64,000 nucleotides of DNA from Hydrogenispora sp. Its GTDB lineage: Bacteria > Bacillota > UBA4882 > UBA10575. Positions 8,827 to 17,154 of this stretch are shown here, piece after piece. The position numbers were made by a program, and so were the translations under genes. Every line of letters starts with the position of its first letter. Within the stretch, counting starts at the first letter, position 1. Location of the stretch: the NCBI GenBank assembly GCA_012837705.1, contig DUQQ01000008.1, positions 1 through 64,000 of the forward strand, given 5' to 3'. The notes beneath the pieces were generated by a model. It did not search any database. It had not been told where the DNA came from and saw only the letters and a list, made by a program, of their open reading frames with translations.

Positions 8827-9441
8827 ATGAGACTACAACAGTTTGTCCTTGGTGAACTCGAAGTCAACAGCTATCTGTTGTGGGATGAAGAAACCTTGGA
8901 AGCTGCCTGTTTTGACCCAGGCGGTTCACCACAAGAGATCCTGGCGGAGCTAACACAGAATAAATTGGGTTTAAAGTATATACTGCTTACCCACGGTCAT
9001 TATGACCATATTGGCGGGGTCAATGAGCTAAAAGCGAATACTGGTGCCCTCGTTGCTATCCATGCCGCCGATGCCGCGATGTTAGCCAATCCGGAACTCA
9101 ACCTTTCTGCTCTTTTTGGCCGGCAAATTGTGGTAAAGCCGGACCAGTTATTAACCGATGGCGATGTCCTGTGTTTAGGGGGGCAAATGCTAAAGATTAA
9201 TCATACTCCGGGGCATACTCCGGGCGGAATATCCGTCTCCACGTCGGGGCTGTTGTTTAGTGGGGATACCCTTTTTGCCGGGAGTATCGGCCGAACCGAT
9301 CTGCCGGGAGGCGACCAAGCCACTTTAAACTGCAGTTTGCAGCGGTTGGTTCGACTGCCCGATGAAACCCGTGTTTTCCCCGGCCATGGTCCGGAGACAA
9401 CTATCGGGCGCGAAAAGCAACTCAATCCTTTTCTAAAGTAA
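8827..9441 (+). CDS. MBL-fold metallo-hydrolase, glyoxalase-II-like (YqgX type)
   Basis: A 204-residue metallo-beta-lactamase-fold protein. The metal-binding motif THGHYDHIGG (HxHxDH) is near residue 56, a further histidine is in NHTPGHTPGG, the bridging aspartate in SGDTLFAGSIGR and the last histidine in FPGHGPET. The pattern fits the short glyoxalase-II-like hydrolases such as B. subtilis YqgX, which lack the glutathione-binding C-terminal domain; the natural substrate is not evident from sequence. It lies 17 bases upstream of hemZ and probably belongs to a lepB-mbl-hemZ transcription unit. Confidence 0.88.
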   Translation: MRLQQFVLGELEVNSYLLWDEETLEAACFDPGGSPQEILAELTQNKLGLKYILLTHGHYDHIGGVNELKANTGALVAIHAADAAMLANPELNLSALFGRQIVVKPDQLLTDGDVLCLGGQMLKINHTPGHTPGGISVSTSGLLFSGDTLFAGSIGRTDLPGGDQATLNCSLQRLVRLPDETRVFPGHGPETTIGREKQLNPFLK

Positions 9442-9457
9442 TTGGTGGGGGGAATAG

Positions 9458-10930
9458 ATGCCTTCTTACGAGCTTGAATGTAATCTACCGGGGAACACCG
9501 CCAACATGGAAAACATGGTACGTGCGGTCGATCCGGAGGCGGTTTTCACTACTGGCTCCGCCGACTACCGGATCGAAATAACAGTCAGCGGAACGAAGCA
9601 GGAGCTTACCTGCGAGGGGAGGATTGGGGGTCGGCAGGCCGCCCAGATCAGCTTTACCGACCGGGAGATCAGCGATCCCCGCTACGGTATGGATGCTTTT
9701 GCCCAGCGGCAAAAGGAAATGGTTCGCAAAGGGGTCTTGCTTTTACTACAAAAAAGCGGTGCGTCGCCCCTTCCCTGGGGGATTCTTACTGGTGTCCGCC
9801 CGAGCAAGATCTATCACTACCTGCGGGATTTAGGCTTTAGCCCGGCGGAAGTAGAAGAGCGACTACGCGACCAGTTTGTGCTGGTTCCGGAGAAAGCGGC
9901 CCACTTAACGGCCGTAGGCGAAGTCCAAAGGCCTTTTTTCCGAAAAGTGGCAGGGCGCCTCAGTATTTATGTGGGGATTCCCTTCTGTCCGACGAAGTGC
10001 CATTATTGTTCCTTTGCTTCCCATCCCTTAACCACCCATGCGCACTTGGTTGAGGGGTTTTTAGTGGCGCTTGCTTACGAAATTGAGGAGATCGGCAAAG
10101 CGCTCACCCGGATTGGCCTTTCTCCGGCCACGCTATACATTGGGGGCGGAACGCCCACGGTCTTAACGGTAAGTCAATTACGGGACTTACTTAACCGGAT
10201 TAGCCATAGTTTCCCCCTAGGTGAACTGTTGGAATATACCGTGGAAGCCGGACGCCCTGATACTTTAGACCGGGAGAAACTGAAGTTACTGCGGGATTAT
10301 GGGGTCACCCGGGTTAGTGTTAATCCGCAAACCTTCAACCCCTGCACCTTGGCGCGGATCGGACGGAAGCATACCGTTGAACAGTTGGAAGCAGCGGTGG
10401 CTTTGGTACGTACTTTGGACTTTCCCTGTTTAAACATGGATATGATTGTTGGTCTGCCCGGAGAGGGGGAAGAAGACTGGGATGATACGCTCGAAAAGCT
10501 CCTTGCCTACCAGAGCGAAAACATTACCTTGCATACCTTGGCACCAAAACGCGCAGCGACCTGGGACTTTTCCCAAGTTAAAGCGGAGATTGCCGAAGAA
10601 AGGGTTGCCTGCTGGTTAGAGACCAGCAGGACGCGGCTAAGCTCAGCCGGGTATTACCCCTATTATCTTTACCGGCAAAGAAGGAGCGTGGGCGGACAGG
10701 AAAATTGCGGTTACACCCTTCCGGGTTGGGAGGGGATATACAACATTATCATGATGGAAGAACGTTCAACCGTTTTAGGTTTAGGGGGAGGAGGGATGAG
10801 TAAATGGTTTGATCCGGTCAGTTTAAAGGTTTCCCGAACTCCCAACCCCAAATGTCCTGCTACCTACCGGGGGCGGATCAAAGAACTAGTGGCGGAAAAA
10901 GTCAATAGACTCATAACGAGTGCGAATTGA
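9458..10930 (+). CDS. hemZ: HemZ-type radical SAM protein (coproporphyrinogen dehydrogenase-like)
   Basis: A 490-residue radical SAM protein related to oxygen-independent coproporphyrinogen oxidases. The N-terminal about 160 residues are the HemZ-specific extension ending in GVRPSKIYH, followed by the SAM-cluster motif CPTKCHYCSF (CxxxCxxC), then GGGTPTVL and NMDMIVGLPGEG as in the HemN superfamily. HemZ in Bacillota is annotated as coproporphyrinogen III dehydrogenase, but experimental support for the reaction is limited, and many HemN-like proteins are haem transporters or methyltransferases, so the reaction is uncertain. ATG is preceded by GGTGGGGGG. Its stop overlaps the next promoter. 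Confidence 0.85.
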   Translation: MPSYELECNLPGNTANMENMVRAVDPEAVFTTGSADYRIEITVSGTKQELTCEGRIGGRQAAQISFTDREISDPRYGMDAFAQRQKEMVRKGVLLLLQKSGASPLPWGILTGVRPSKIYHYLRDLGFSPAEVEERLRDQFVLVPEKAAHLTAVGEVQRPFFRKVAGRLSIYVGIPFCPTKCHYCSFASHPLTTHAHLVEGFLVALAYEIEEIGKALTRIGLSPATLYIGGGTPTVLTVSQLRDLLNRISHSFPLGELLEYTVEAGRPDTLDREKLKLLRDYGVTRVSVNPQTFNPCTLARIGRKHTVEQLEAAVALVRTLDFPCLNMDMIVGLPGEGEEDWDDTLEKLLAYQSENITLHTLAPKRAATWDFSQVKAEIAEERVACWLETSRTRLSSAGYYPYYLYRQRRSVGGQENCGYTLPGWEGIYNIIMMEERSTVLGLGGGGMSKWFDPVSLKVSRTPNPKCPATYRGRIKELVAEKVNRLITSAN

Positions 10931-10955
10931 CATTGCCAGCGGCTTTGGGTACAAT
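10927..10955 (+). promoter_or_regulatory. strong sigma-A-type promoter for the PpiC foldase gene
   Basis: TTGACA, 17-base spacer, TACAAT. It overlaps the hemZ stop codon and lies about 80 bases before the next start. Confidence 0.75.
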
Positions 10956-11035
10956 TAGGATTGATGCTTACCATGGGCTTTGTGGATTTACTACTATATT
11001 GATGGTGAAATCATCTTTAAGAAGGAGGAATTTAT

Positions 11036-12553
11036 TTGGCTGGGATTATGCGTCTTCGCCGGTTAACTGAGACCTTTTTGAAACCGGTTATTATTATTTT
11101 AGTCTTAGGTTTGGTTGTTGGTTTGTTTTATGCGATTCCGCGCTTTGGAAACGTCGATACCCCGGTTTTCTATAAAGGCCCTTCCGTTCGGGTGAACAAG
11201 GTGAAAATCTCCGATAAGGATTTTAACGAAGTGTACTTCCGCTATATGCAGCAATATGGAACTTTCTTCGGTGAAGACCAGATCAAACTGAGTACAATGG
11301 AGTATCTGATCGGTCAGGAACTGGTCAAACAGGAGATTGAAAAACGGAAGATCACAGTCTCCAATCAAGAAGTAGAAGATCTCCTTGCCGAGATTAAACT
11401 CTATAATCAGATCGACAGTGAAGAAGAGCTGGAGTACTTGATCTACCAAACCGGTGCCGGGAACCTGAAAGGGCTCAAGTCGATGCTCCGTGACATCCTG
11501 GCAGAACAGAAACTGTATATTGCTTTGGGTAAAGAAGCCCAACTGGAAGTGGACGAGCAAGCGATCATTGACCGTTATGAAGAGCTGGAAACGTCCCATA
11601 TCCTTATTGCGACCAACCCCCAGGTGACGGCCGAACCCCTTTCCGATCAGGAGGCACGCAAGAAGGCACAAGAAATCTACCAACAGCTGCAGGATGGTGC
11701 CGACTTTGCCGCTCTGGCCCGGGAGCATTCGGATGATAGTAGTAATAAAGAACAGGGCGGAAGACTCGGCCGTGTTCCGCTCACTTACTTTAAAAATGCC
11801 TTTGCTGCTGAGTTCGTGGAGGCCGCTTTGGCGCTTGAGGTTGGTGAGTACAGCACGCCGGTTAAAACCCAGTTTGGTTACCATCTGATCATGGTGCATG
11901 ACAAAAAACTGGCCGAAGGCGAACAGTGGGAACAGGAGAAAGAGATCATCAGAGACGACCTTATTGCCAACAAGTTTCTGACCGAGAAAAAAAGCGAATG
12001 GGTTCAAGAACAACGGACGAAGCACGCTAAGATCGAGATCTTAGACCCCTACCTGTTAGGATACAGTCTAGCGCAGGAGGGGAAATGGGTCGAGGCTTCT
12101 TTAGCCTTTGAGAAGGCGTTAAAAGATAAGCGATACAAAAAAGAGCTCAAGACTTTCCTCGCGTTGGCTGAAGTCTATAAAGAATTAGAAGAATACGATG
12201 CGGCCCTTGGTGTCTTTGCCCGCATCCCCAAAGATTTACAGGATAACTTCGAAGTCGAGATCGGAAAAGCCGATCTTTACCAAGCGAAAGGTGATCGCGA
12301 AAATGCCAAAACGGCCCTGGCGGCGGCAGAAGCCAAAGCCGGCGATGATCTTGCTCTTCTCAACCAAGTACTGGCTGTGTTAAAGGAGGCAGAGTTGACC
12401 GCCGAAACCGAAGCCTTAGAGGCCAAGATTGCCGATCTGCAAGAGAAGATCCGGCAGGAACAGGAAGAGTTCAACCGGAGATTGGAAGAGGAGCAGAAAA
12501 AACGCGAAGCAGAACAGAACCAAGAGGGGATCATCGAAACTCCGGCGGAATAA
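11036..12553 (+). CDS. membrane-anchored peptidyl-prolyl isomerase (PpiC/SurA-like) with TPR tail
   Basis: A 505-residue extracytoplasmic foldase. An N-terminal uncleaved anchor (KPVIIILVLGLVVGLFYAIP) precedes a SurA-like N-domain (VRVNKVKISDKDFNEVYFRY) and a parvulin PpiC domain around residues 180-285 (SHILIATNP, SDDSSNKEQGGRLG, TQFGYHLIMV). After that come TPR-like helices (residues about 335-440) and a strongly charged coiled coil to the end. No lipobox cysteine is seen, so unlike PrsA it is held by the helix. TTG start with AAGGAGGAA five bases upstream. The TPR plus coiled-coil tail is longer than in typical PrsA proteins. Confidence 0.88.
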   Translation: MAGIMRLRRLTETFLKPVIIILVLGLVVGLFYAIPRFGNVDTPVFYKGPSVRVNKVKISDKDFNEVYFRYMQQYGTFFGEDQIKLSTMEYLIGQELVKQEIEKRKITVSNQEVEDLLAEIKLYNQIDSEEELEYLIYQTGAGNLKGLKSMLRDILAEQKLYIALGKEAQLEVDEQAIIDRYEELETSHILIATNPQVTAEPLSDQEARKKAQEIYQQLQDGADFAALAREHSDDSSNKEQGGRLGRVPLTYFKNAFAAEFVEAALALEVGEYSTPVKTQFGYHLIMVHDKKLAEGEQWEQEKEIIRDDLIANKFLTEKKSEWVQEQRTKHAKIEILDPYLLGYSLAQEGKWVEASLAFEKALKDKRYKKELKTFLALAEVYKELEEYDAALGVFARIPKDLQDNFEVEIGKADLYQAKGDRENAKTALAAAEAKAGDDLALLNQVLAVLKEAELTAETEALEAKIADLQEKIRQEQEEFNRRLEEEQKKREAEQNQEGIIETPAE

Positions 12554-12648
12554 CCGCTGTCATCTGACAATGTGTGCGTGGGTGGAGGGCTGGTCCCTTC
12601 ACCCTTTCTTTCCGTGATGATTAAGTAAGTTAGTTATAGGAACGAGGG

Positions 12649-13947
12649 ATGACTTTGACAACTGCGCCACGCGGCACTTTTGATCTGATGCCGCAACAAG
12701 CTTTGGTCTGGCAATGGATGGAGTCGAAAATCCGGGATGTATTGCTTTCTTATGGATACGGCGAGATCCGCACGCCCATTTTTGAACATACCGAACTCTT
12801 TCAACGCGGGATCGGTGAAACCACCGACATTGTGGAGAAGGAAATGTACACGCTGACGGATAAAGGGGGGCGCAGTCTCACGCTGCGACCGGAGGGGACC
12901 GCCTCGGTAGTCCGGGCCTATATTCAGCATAAGCTTTATGGTCAGGCACCGGTGACGAAACTTTTTTATATCGGTCCGATGTTCCGACAAGAACGGCCGC
13001 AAGCTGGTCGTTTTCGACAGTTTCATCAGTTTGGGGTCGAAATGATCGGCGAAGAAAGTCCCGTTGCCGATGCCGAGGTGATCATCTTAGCCCATGACCT
13101 CTACTGTCAACTGGGCCTGACCGCACTGGAAATTCACTTGAATACGGTGGGCTGCCCCGAGTGCCGTCAAGAATACAAAGCCGCACTTACTTCTGCCTTG
13201 GAGGCCGAAGCCGAAGCGCTCTGTTCCACTTGCCGTATGCGCTTGGTCCGTAATCCTTTGCGTTTGTTGGACTGTAAAAGTCCGACTTGCCAAGAAGTGA
13301 TCAGTCGGGTGCCATCGATCCATAATTACCTCTGTGCCGACTGCCGTGACCATTTTGACCAGGTTACAACCCTCCTTAAGCAGGTCGGTGTCAAATATAA
13401 ATTGTCTCCCAAGTTGGTTCGGGGATTAGACTATTATACCCGGACCGTGTTTGAGGTCATCAATAATGACTTGGGTGCCCAAAATGCCCTCTGTGGAGGA
13501 GGCCGCTATGATGGGCTGGTGGCCGAATGCGGTGGACCGGCCGTGCCCGGGGTGGGCTTTGCTTCCGGGATTGAACGGCTCTTTACCACGCTCGAACAAC
13601 AGGGGAAGATTCCGGAGCTCGCCAGTGGACCCCAGTTATATGTCTTGCCTTTGGGCGAAGAGTTAACTGTGGTCGCCTTTGAACTGGCGACGGCGCTTCG
13701 CCGCCAGGGGTTCAGTGTGGAAATGGGTAATGGGACAAAAAGCCTGAAAGCGCAGCTAAAAACGGCCCATAAAGCAGGGGCCGTGTATACGCTGATCCTC
13801 GGTGAAGATGAATGGCGGGAGCGGCAAGTGACACTGAAAGCAATGGCGGATGGAAGCCAAAAACGACTCCCGGCGTCCGGTCTGTTGGAGGAGATTACAG
13901 AACTGGTCAGCCCCCGGGGGCCGAAAGTACCGCTAAGGGAGGAATAA
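12649..13947 (+). CDS. hisS: histidyl-tRNA synthetase
   Basis: Class II synthetase that charges tRNA-His. About 430 residues; motifs APRGTFD at the N-terminus, motif 2 LRPEGTASVVRAYI, histidine-specific GLDYYTRTVFEV and GGGRYDGL, and an anticodon-binding domain at the C-terminus. A cysteine-rich insertion (CPECRQEY, CSTCRM, CKSPTCQE, CADCRDHF) is present, as in Bacillota HisRS. Two starts are possible: ATG 12649, chosen, and TTG 12655, which is better spaced from GAGGG. No T-box is visible in the 95-base gap upstream. aspS follows with a two-base gap, the conserved hisS-aspS pair. Confidence 0.96.
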   Translation: MTLTTAPRGTFDLMPQQALVWQWMESKIRDVLLSYGYGEIRTPIFEHTELFQRGIGETTDIVEKEMYTLTDKGGRSLTLRPEGTASVVRAYIQHKLYGQAPVTKLFYIGPMFRQERPQAGRFRQFHQFGVEMIGEESPVADAEVIILAHDLYCQLGLTALEIHLNTVGCPECRQEYKAALTSALEAEAEALCSTCRMRLVRNPLRLLDCKSPTCQEVISRVPSIHNYLCADCRDHFDQVTTLLKQVGVKYKLSPKLVRGLDYYTRTVFEVINNDLGAQNALCGGGRYDGLVAECGGPAVPGVGFASGIERLFTTLEQQGKIPELASGPQLYVLPLGEELTVVAFELATALRRQGFSVEMGNGTKSLKAQLKTAHKAGAVYTLILGEDEWRERQVTLKAMADGSQKRLPASGLLEEITELVSPRGPKVPLREE

Positions 13948-13949
13948 TA

Positions 13950-15755
13950 TTGTCATCACCAATCCGTACCCACGCATGTGGTTTAATCGGTCTGAACGAA
14001 GTCGGGCAGACTGTCACGTTAAATGGTTGGGTAAATCGTTACCGGAACCTGGGAGGATTATTATTTGTTGATCTGAGAGACCGGACCGGGCTTGTCCAGG
14101 TTGTCTTTAATCCCGAGGAACAGCCGGAACTCTTTAAAACCGCGGAGACCCTCCGGAATGAATATGTCATCATGGTGAAGGGGCAAGTGCAGAAAAGACC
14201 GGAGAACATGGTCAACCCAGAGATGGCCACAGGTGCGGTGGAGGTGGCCGCTACCGAACTGGTCATCTTCAATGCGGCGAAAACACCACCGATCTATGTG
14301 AATGAACAGGCGGAAGAAGAAGAGACCCTCCGCCTGCGGTACCGATATCTGGATCTGCGCCGCCCTAAAATGCAGAAGAATCTGGCCCTGCGCCATCGGA
14401 TCGTGAAACTGATCCGCGATTTTTTAGACGAAAAAGGATTTTGGGAGATTGAAACCCCCATGTTGACCCGGAGTACTCCGGAAGGAGCGCGGGATTTTTT
14501 AGTTCCCAGCCGCGTCAATCCTGGTCAATTTTACGCTTTACCCCAATCCCCGCAACTGTTTAAGCAATTATTGATGGTGAGCGGGATGGAGAAGTATTTT
14601 CAGATCGCCCGTTGTTTCCGGGATGAAGATTTACGGGCTGACCGTCAACCTGAATTTACCCAGATCGACCTAGAGATGTCCTTTGTGGAGCGGGAAACGA
14701 TCCTCACTTTGATGGAAGAGATGATGGCGATGCTCTTAAAAGAGCTCAAAGGGATCGACGTGCCCCGGCCTTTTCCCCGGTTGGATTACGAAGAAGCCAT
14801 GAACCGTTTCGGCAGTGATAAACCGGACACCCGGTTCGGGATGGAATTGAAGGATATCTCCGCCCTGGTGGCCGAAGGGGAGTTTGCCGTGTTCCGCAAG
14901 GTTGTGGCCCAAGGGGGTAAAGTGGTTGCCTTCAACGCCCCGGGGTGCGGCGCGTATACCCGCCGGGAGTTGGATGCTTTATCACCGCTGGCGGCGAAGT
15001 ACGGCGCACAAGGCGTTGCCTATTTTGCCTTAACCGAAGGGAAAGTAAGATCGCCGATCAGTAAGTTTTTCACCCCAGACCAGTTAGAACAGATCTTTGC
15101 CCAGCTGGAAGCGGAAGACGGTGATTTGATCATCATCATCGCTGACCAGAATCCAACTCAAGCGCTTACGGCGCTCGGGGCCTTACGCCTCGAGTTTGGC
15201 CGCCGCTTAAATTTGATCCCGGAAAACCAGTATAATTTATTATGGGTTCTGAACTTTCCCTTGTTTGAAAAGGATCCCACCACCAACCGCTTGGCATCGA
15301 TGCATCATCCCTTTACTGCACCCTTGCCGGAAGAGAAGGCGCTGTTAGATTCGGATCCTTTACAGGTCCGCGCGAACTCCTATGATTTGGTCTTGAATGG
15401 AATGGAATTGGGCAGTGGTAGTATTCGGATTCACGAGCGCAGTCTCCAGGAAAAAATCTTTGCCACGCTGGGCTTAACCCCCGACGTGGTACAAGAAAAA
15501 TTCGGCTTTTTATTGGAAGCTTTTGAATACGGTACTCCGCCCCACGGTGGCATAGCTCTAGGTTTGGACCGTTTGGTGATGCTACTGGCGGGGGCCGACA
15601 GTATGCGCGATGTGATCGCCTTCCCGAAGACGACCAGCGCTACTTGTTTGATGACCATGGCTCCCTCACCAGTAACCAAAGAACAGCTGGATGAGGTGCA
15701 TTTGACTACCAAGTTTAGGAAAAACCAATCGACAAGTGCAGACTTGCAAGAATAA
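13950..15755 (+). CDS. aspS: aspartyl-tRNA synthetase
   Basis: Class II synthetase of the bacterial type that charges tRNA-Asp (or tRNA-Asx if non-discriminating; this cannot be told by eye). The ORF track extends into hisS, but TTG 13950 with AAGGGAGG seven bases upstream gives 601 residues and the normal N-terminus SPIRTHACGLIGL. Domains: N-terminal OB-fold anticodon-binding domain (LNGWVNRYRNLGGLLFVDLRDR region), class II core with FRDEDLRADRQPEFTQID, bacterial GAD insertion domain near the middle, and motif 3 GIALGLDRLVMLLAG. Followed directly by the 6S RNA region. Confidence 0.97.
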   Translation: MSSPIRTHACGLIGLNEVGQTVTLNGWVNRYRNLGGLLFVDLRDRTGLVQVVFNPEEQPELFKTAETLRNEYVIMVKGQVQKRPENMVNPEMATGAVEVAATELVIFNAAKTPPIYVNEQAEEEETLRLRYRYLDLRRPKMQKNLALRHRIVKLIRDFLDEKGFWEIETPMLTRSTPEGARDFLVPSRVNPGQFYALPQSPQLFKQLLMVSGMEKYFQIARCFRDEDLRADRQPEFTQIDLEMSFVERETILTLMEEMMAMLLKELKGIDVPRPFPRLDYEEAMNRFGSDKPDTRFGMELKDISALVAEGEFAVFRKVVAQGGKVVAFNAPGCGAYTRRELDALSPLAAKYGAQGVAYFALTEGKVRSPISKFFTPDQLEQIFAQLEAEDGDLIIIIADQNPTQALTALGALRLEFGRRLNLIPENQYNLLWVLNFPLFEKDPTTNRLASMHHPFTAPLPEEKALLDSDPLQVRANSYDLVLNGMELGSGSIRIHERSLQEKIFATLGLTPDVVQEKFGFLLEAFEYGTPPHGGIALGLDRLVMLLAGADSMRDVIAFPKTTSATCLMTMAPSPVTKEQLDEVHLTTKFRKNQSTSADLQE

Positions 15756-15789
15756 GCCCTCATATGGTATTATCAAGATAGAAACAACA

Positions 15790-15978
15790 AGCGAAACCCT
15801 GCTGTGCGCGTGACGAAGCTGATGTTTTGAACCAACACATTTACCTAGGGAGCCGAGCTCCGGATGGCGGCCTGTAAGCCTTCGCGAAAGAAGGACACAC
15901 AAAGCCTCTGGGTAGGCACCCACCTGTGAGAGCGGGTTCAGGTAACCTTCAGCCGTAAACGACATGGCGGGGTTTCTT
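15790..15978 (+). ncRNA. ssrS: 6S RNA (RNA polymerase regulator)
   Basis: The 260 bases between aspS and the next gene hold no convincing ORF but fold like 6S RNA. The outer arms GAAACCC (15793-15799) and GGGTTTC (15970-15976) pair to form a closing stem. The inner sequence contains TTTGAACCAACACATTTACC and GGGAGCC upstream and AACCTTCAGCCG downstream, patterns I associate with known 6S RNAs. Position also fits: B. subtilis 6S-1 lies next to aspS, and in proteobacteria ssrS is directly upstream of the 5-formyl-THF cyclo-ligase gene, as here. 6S RNA mimics an open promoter and sequesters sigma-A holoenzyme. Exact ends are estimates. Confidence 0.8.
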
Positions 15979-16015
15979 TGTCCTCTTTTGGAAACGAGGA
16001 CGAAGCAAAGGGGGC

Positions 16016-16603
16016 ATGGCATTGCAATCCACAATAAAAAAAGCCAAAAAAGAACAGCGCGCCGCCTACCAAGCCCAGCTCAAGCAGATACCGTTGGCAG
16101 AAGTGCACAGACGGAGCGCAGTAATCTCTTCATTGGCTTTGGCCTTACCGGCTTTACAGAACAAACAAGTAATCGCCGCTTATTCCTCCTTTGGTCATGA
16201 AGTGGTCACGCAGCCGCTCTTGGCTAGCCTATTGACGGCGGGCTTTGTTTTAGCCCTTCCTGTTGTTGACCAAGCAAACCGGAAGATGGAGTTTCGGCGC
16301 GTGGACAGTCTCGAGAGCTTAACACCGGGGGTTTATGGAATTTTGGAACCCCGTAACGGACAACTGTGTTTCCCGGAGGAGATTGATCTGTTCTTCATTC
16401 CCGGTCTGGCCTTTGACCGGCAAGGTAACCGGTTGGGTAGAGGGGGCGGCTATTATGACCGTTATCTCGCAACAATCCGACCGGATGCGGTCAAGATTGG
16501 GCTTGCTTTTCAGCAGCAGATCGCCGACGTCCTTCCCGTTGACCCCCACGATATTAAGGTTAATGCGGTCATTACCGAGGAGGGGATTATAGATCAGTTT
16601 TAA
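16016..16603 (+). CDS. fau: 5-formyltetrahydrofolate cyclo-ligase
   Basis: ATP-dependent enzyme converting 5-formyl-THF into 5,10-methenyl-THF, restoring the one-carbon pool. At 195 residues it has family length. N-terminal basic helix (TIKKAKKEQRAAY), the folate-site region DLFFIPGLAFD and the nucleotide-binding signature GNRLGRGGGYYDRYL are all present. ATG 16016 almost touches the AAAGGGGG site; TTG 16022 is better spaced and may be the true start. A hairpin GTCCTC-N10-GAGGAC (15980-16001) sits between the 6S RNA and the ribosome site. Co-transcription with 6S RNA is likely. It ends convergently with the PspC gene (4-base overlap). Confidence 0.94.
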   Translation: MALQSTIKKAKKEQRAAYQAQLKQIPLAEVHRRSAVISSLALALPALQNKQVIAAYSSFGHEVVTQPLLASLLTAGFVLALPVVDQANRKMEFRRVDSLESLTPGVYGILEPRNGQLCFPEEIDLFFIPGLAFDRQGNRLGRGGGYYDRYLATIRPDAVKIGLAFQQQIADVLPVDPHDIKVNAVITEEGIIDQF

Positions 16604-17019
16604 CTCTTACGCTTGAAACCACCAAAGAGAATGATGAGGCCAAGGGAAATTAAGATAAACGGTATTAAGTCGCGAAAACGCGGCCAAGGAAGCAGGGCGC
16701 GCAACAAGAAATAGAGGCCCAGTACGATCAGGATTACCCCGCTCCGGCGCCACCGTAGGTCGTGTTCTTCCGGTTTTGTTTGGCTTTCCGTTCTGTTCCA
16801 GTCGTCGTTAAACGGGCTTTCGTTGTATTCCGAACCAAAAGGCTGTTCGGGAATGATAAAACACGCAATCAGATAAGCCAGCCCCCCACCGAACGAAAGA
16901 GTGAGAAGCCATACGATTCGGATCACACTGACATCAACGTCTAAATATTCGGCTAACCCCCCAGCCACCCCGGCAATCATCCGTTCTTTACGGGAACGGT
17001 ATAAACGTCTTTGCCCCAC
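16600..17019 (-). CDS. PspC-domain membrane protein
   Basis: A 139-residue protein. The PspC domain occupies residues 3-60: RLYRSRKERMIAGVAGGLAEYLDVDVSVIRI, of which the AGVAGGLAEY core is the signature, with one membrane helix ending CFIIPEQPFG. A polar linker (residues 62-90) leads to two more hydrophobic segments (SGVILIVLGLYFLL and IPFILISLGLIILF), resembling the LiaF/DUF5668-type membrane module. Such proteins take part in envelope-stress sensing, but no partner kinase or regulator lies nearby. GTG start with AAGGAGG upstream on the minus strand. It appears to be monocistronic. Confidence 0.85.
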   Translation of the reverse strand: MGQRRLYRSRKERMIAGVAGGLAEYLDVDVSVIRIVWLLTLSFGGGLAYLIACFIIPEQPFGSEYNESPFNDDWNRTESQTKPEEHDLRWRRSGVILIVLGLYFLLRALLPWPRFRDLIPFILISLGLIILFGGFKRKS

Positions 17020-17154
17020 CGGACAAACCTCCTTTCAATTTTCCGGCTTTTAGCATTATCTTACACCATGTTTTAAGGACAAGCAATCTTCCAGCAGGAA
17101 AATAACGCCCGTAACAAGAACCTGATCACAAGAATCAGGATGGGGGCGGAGTTC

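Noticed and set aside
15666-16034. Minus-strand ORF of 122 codons across the 6S RNA region
   Set aside because: It lies antisense to aspS and the structured RNA, has no ribosome site and no recognisable protein features.
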